Assembly: GCA_934488695.1 (NCBI GenBank)
Contig: CAKSSH010000015.1
Location: 1 to 32,083, forward strand
DNA length: 32,083 bases
Direction: 5' to 3'
DNA from: an uncultured Oscillospiraceae bacterium
GTDB taxonomy: Bacteria > Bacillota > Clostridia > Oscillospirales > Ruminococcaceae
A model generated the notes under the pieces. That model was not told the DNA's origin. It did not search any database and saw only the letters and a program-made list of their open reading frames with translations. The stretch's first letter is position 1. Each line of letters begins with the position of its first letter. Made by a program: the position numbers and the translations under genes. Positions 31,987 through 32,083 of the stretch are shown here, in pieces.

Positions 31987-32083
31987 ATGCTGAAACTGTT
32001 GCTTTGCGGCGCGGCGGCCACGGTAGCCACGGTGCTGAACATCTGCCCCATCATGCGGCTGGACGACAAGGGCGCCATCAAGG
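31987..32083 (+). CDS. Partial reading frame: dapB-like start joined to DegV-like sequence
   Basis: The frame from ATG 31987 starts MLKLLLCGA, which fits the start of dihydrodipicolinate reductase (dapB), the gene expected after dapA. From about residue 9 it instead reads ATVATVLNICPIMRLDDKGA, a stretch typical of the middle of DegV fatty-acid-binding proteins. A DegV protein would need about 150 more residues in front. The last 70 bases also look more G+C-rich than dapA. The frame is cut by the window end. This may be a chimeric contig end or a fusion or pseudogene; the dapB part is weakly supported because it is so short. Confidence 0.4.
   Translation, partial: MLKLLLCGAAATVATVLNICPIMRLDDKGAIK

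Noticed and set aside
1..32083. tRNA or rRNA genes
   Set aside because: I scanned for CCA ends, T-loop motifs and rRNA landmarks and saw none; a tRNA-like TTCGTTCCC near 28651 lacks cloverleaf arms.

Overview
The window looks like chromosome from a Gram-positive anaerobe of the class Clostridia, perhaps an Oscillospirales/Ruminococcaceae-type gut bacterium. Evidence: strong Shine-Dalgarno sites, consensus sigma-A promoters, a PutP-type Na+ symporter, a fused ATPase/permease ABC protein, ImmA/XRE pairs, and an asd-dapA order. There are no rRNA or tRNA genes and no CRISPR array. GC is moderate and varies by block: high in cca, mutY and the ruvX area, lower in the V-ATPase block and the 17-kb scar (judged by eye).

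Layout. 1-2.2 kb: queT (-), then a promoter and structured leader ahead of cca (+). 2.3-9.8 kb: a compact V-type ATPase operon, E-DUF2764-A-B-D-I-K, with its own promoter, a possible attenuator and a terminator. Its c-ring subunit keeps the side-chain residues of the Enterococcus hirae Na+ site. 9.9-10.8 kb: an unassigned protein with 16 cysteines. 10.8-13.9 kb: a membrane protein (-) diverging from ruvX-HD protein-mutY (+). 13.9-14.3 kb: six copies of a 31-bp tandem repeat between two terminators. 14.3-16.9 kb: uvrB-deoC (-). 16.9-17.6 kb: a scar holding a long inverted repeat, a promoter, a LexA-like site and the 3' end of a tyrosine integrase gene. 17.6-20.6 kb: an AraC regulator diverging from an oxidoreductase and an isomerase, probably a sugar or polyol cassette. 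20.6-21 kb: a relic of an ABC-transporter gene. 21-25.2 kb: putP, an XRE regulator diverging from a membrane protein with a palindromic operator, and an XRE-ImmA pair. 25.4-28.4 kb: a 1005-residue MacB/FtsX-type ABC protein. 28.4-29.8 kb: a spacer with a second, synonymously different copy of the last codons of queA, then queA. 30-32 kb: asd-dapA (lysine/diaminopimelate), then a partial reading frame that looks like a dapB start joined to DegV-like sequence.

I did not find a wholly new multi-gene system. The most notable observations are the three relics (integrase 3' end, ABC fragment, queA 3' end), the 31-bp repeat array, the compact V-ATPase operon, and the anomalous right end.
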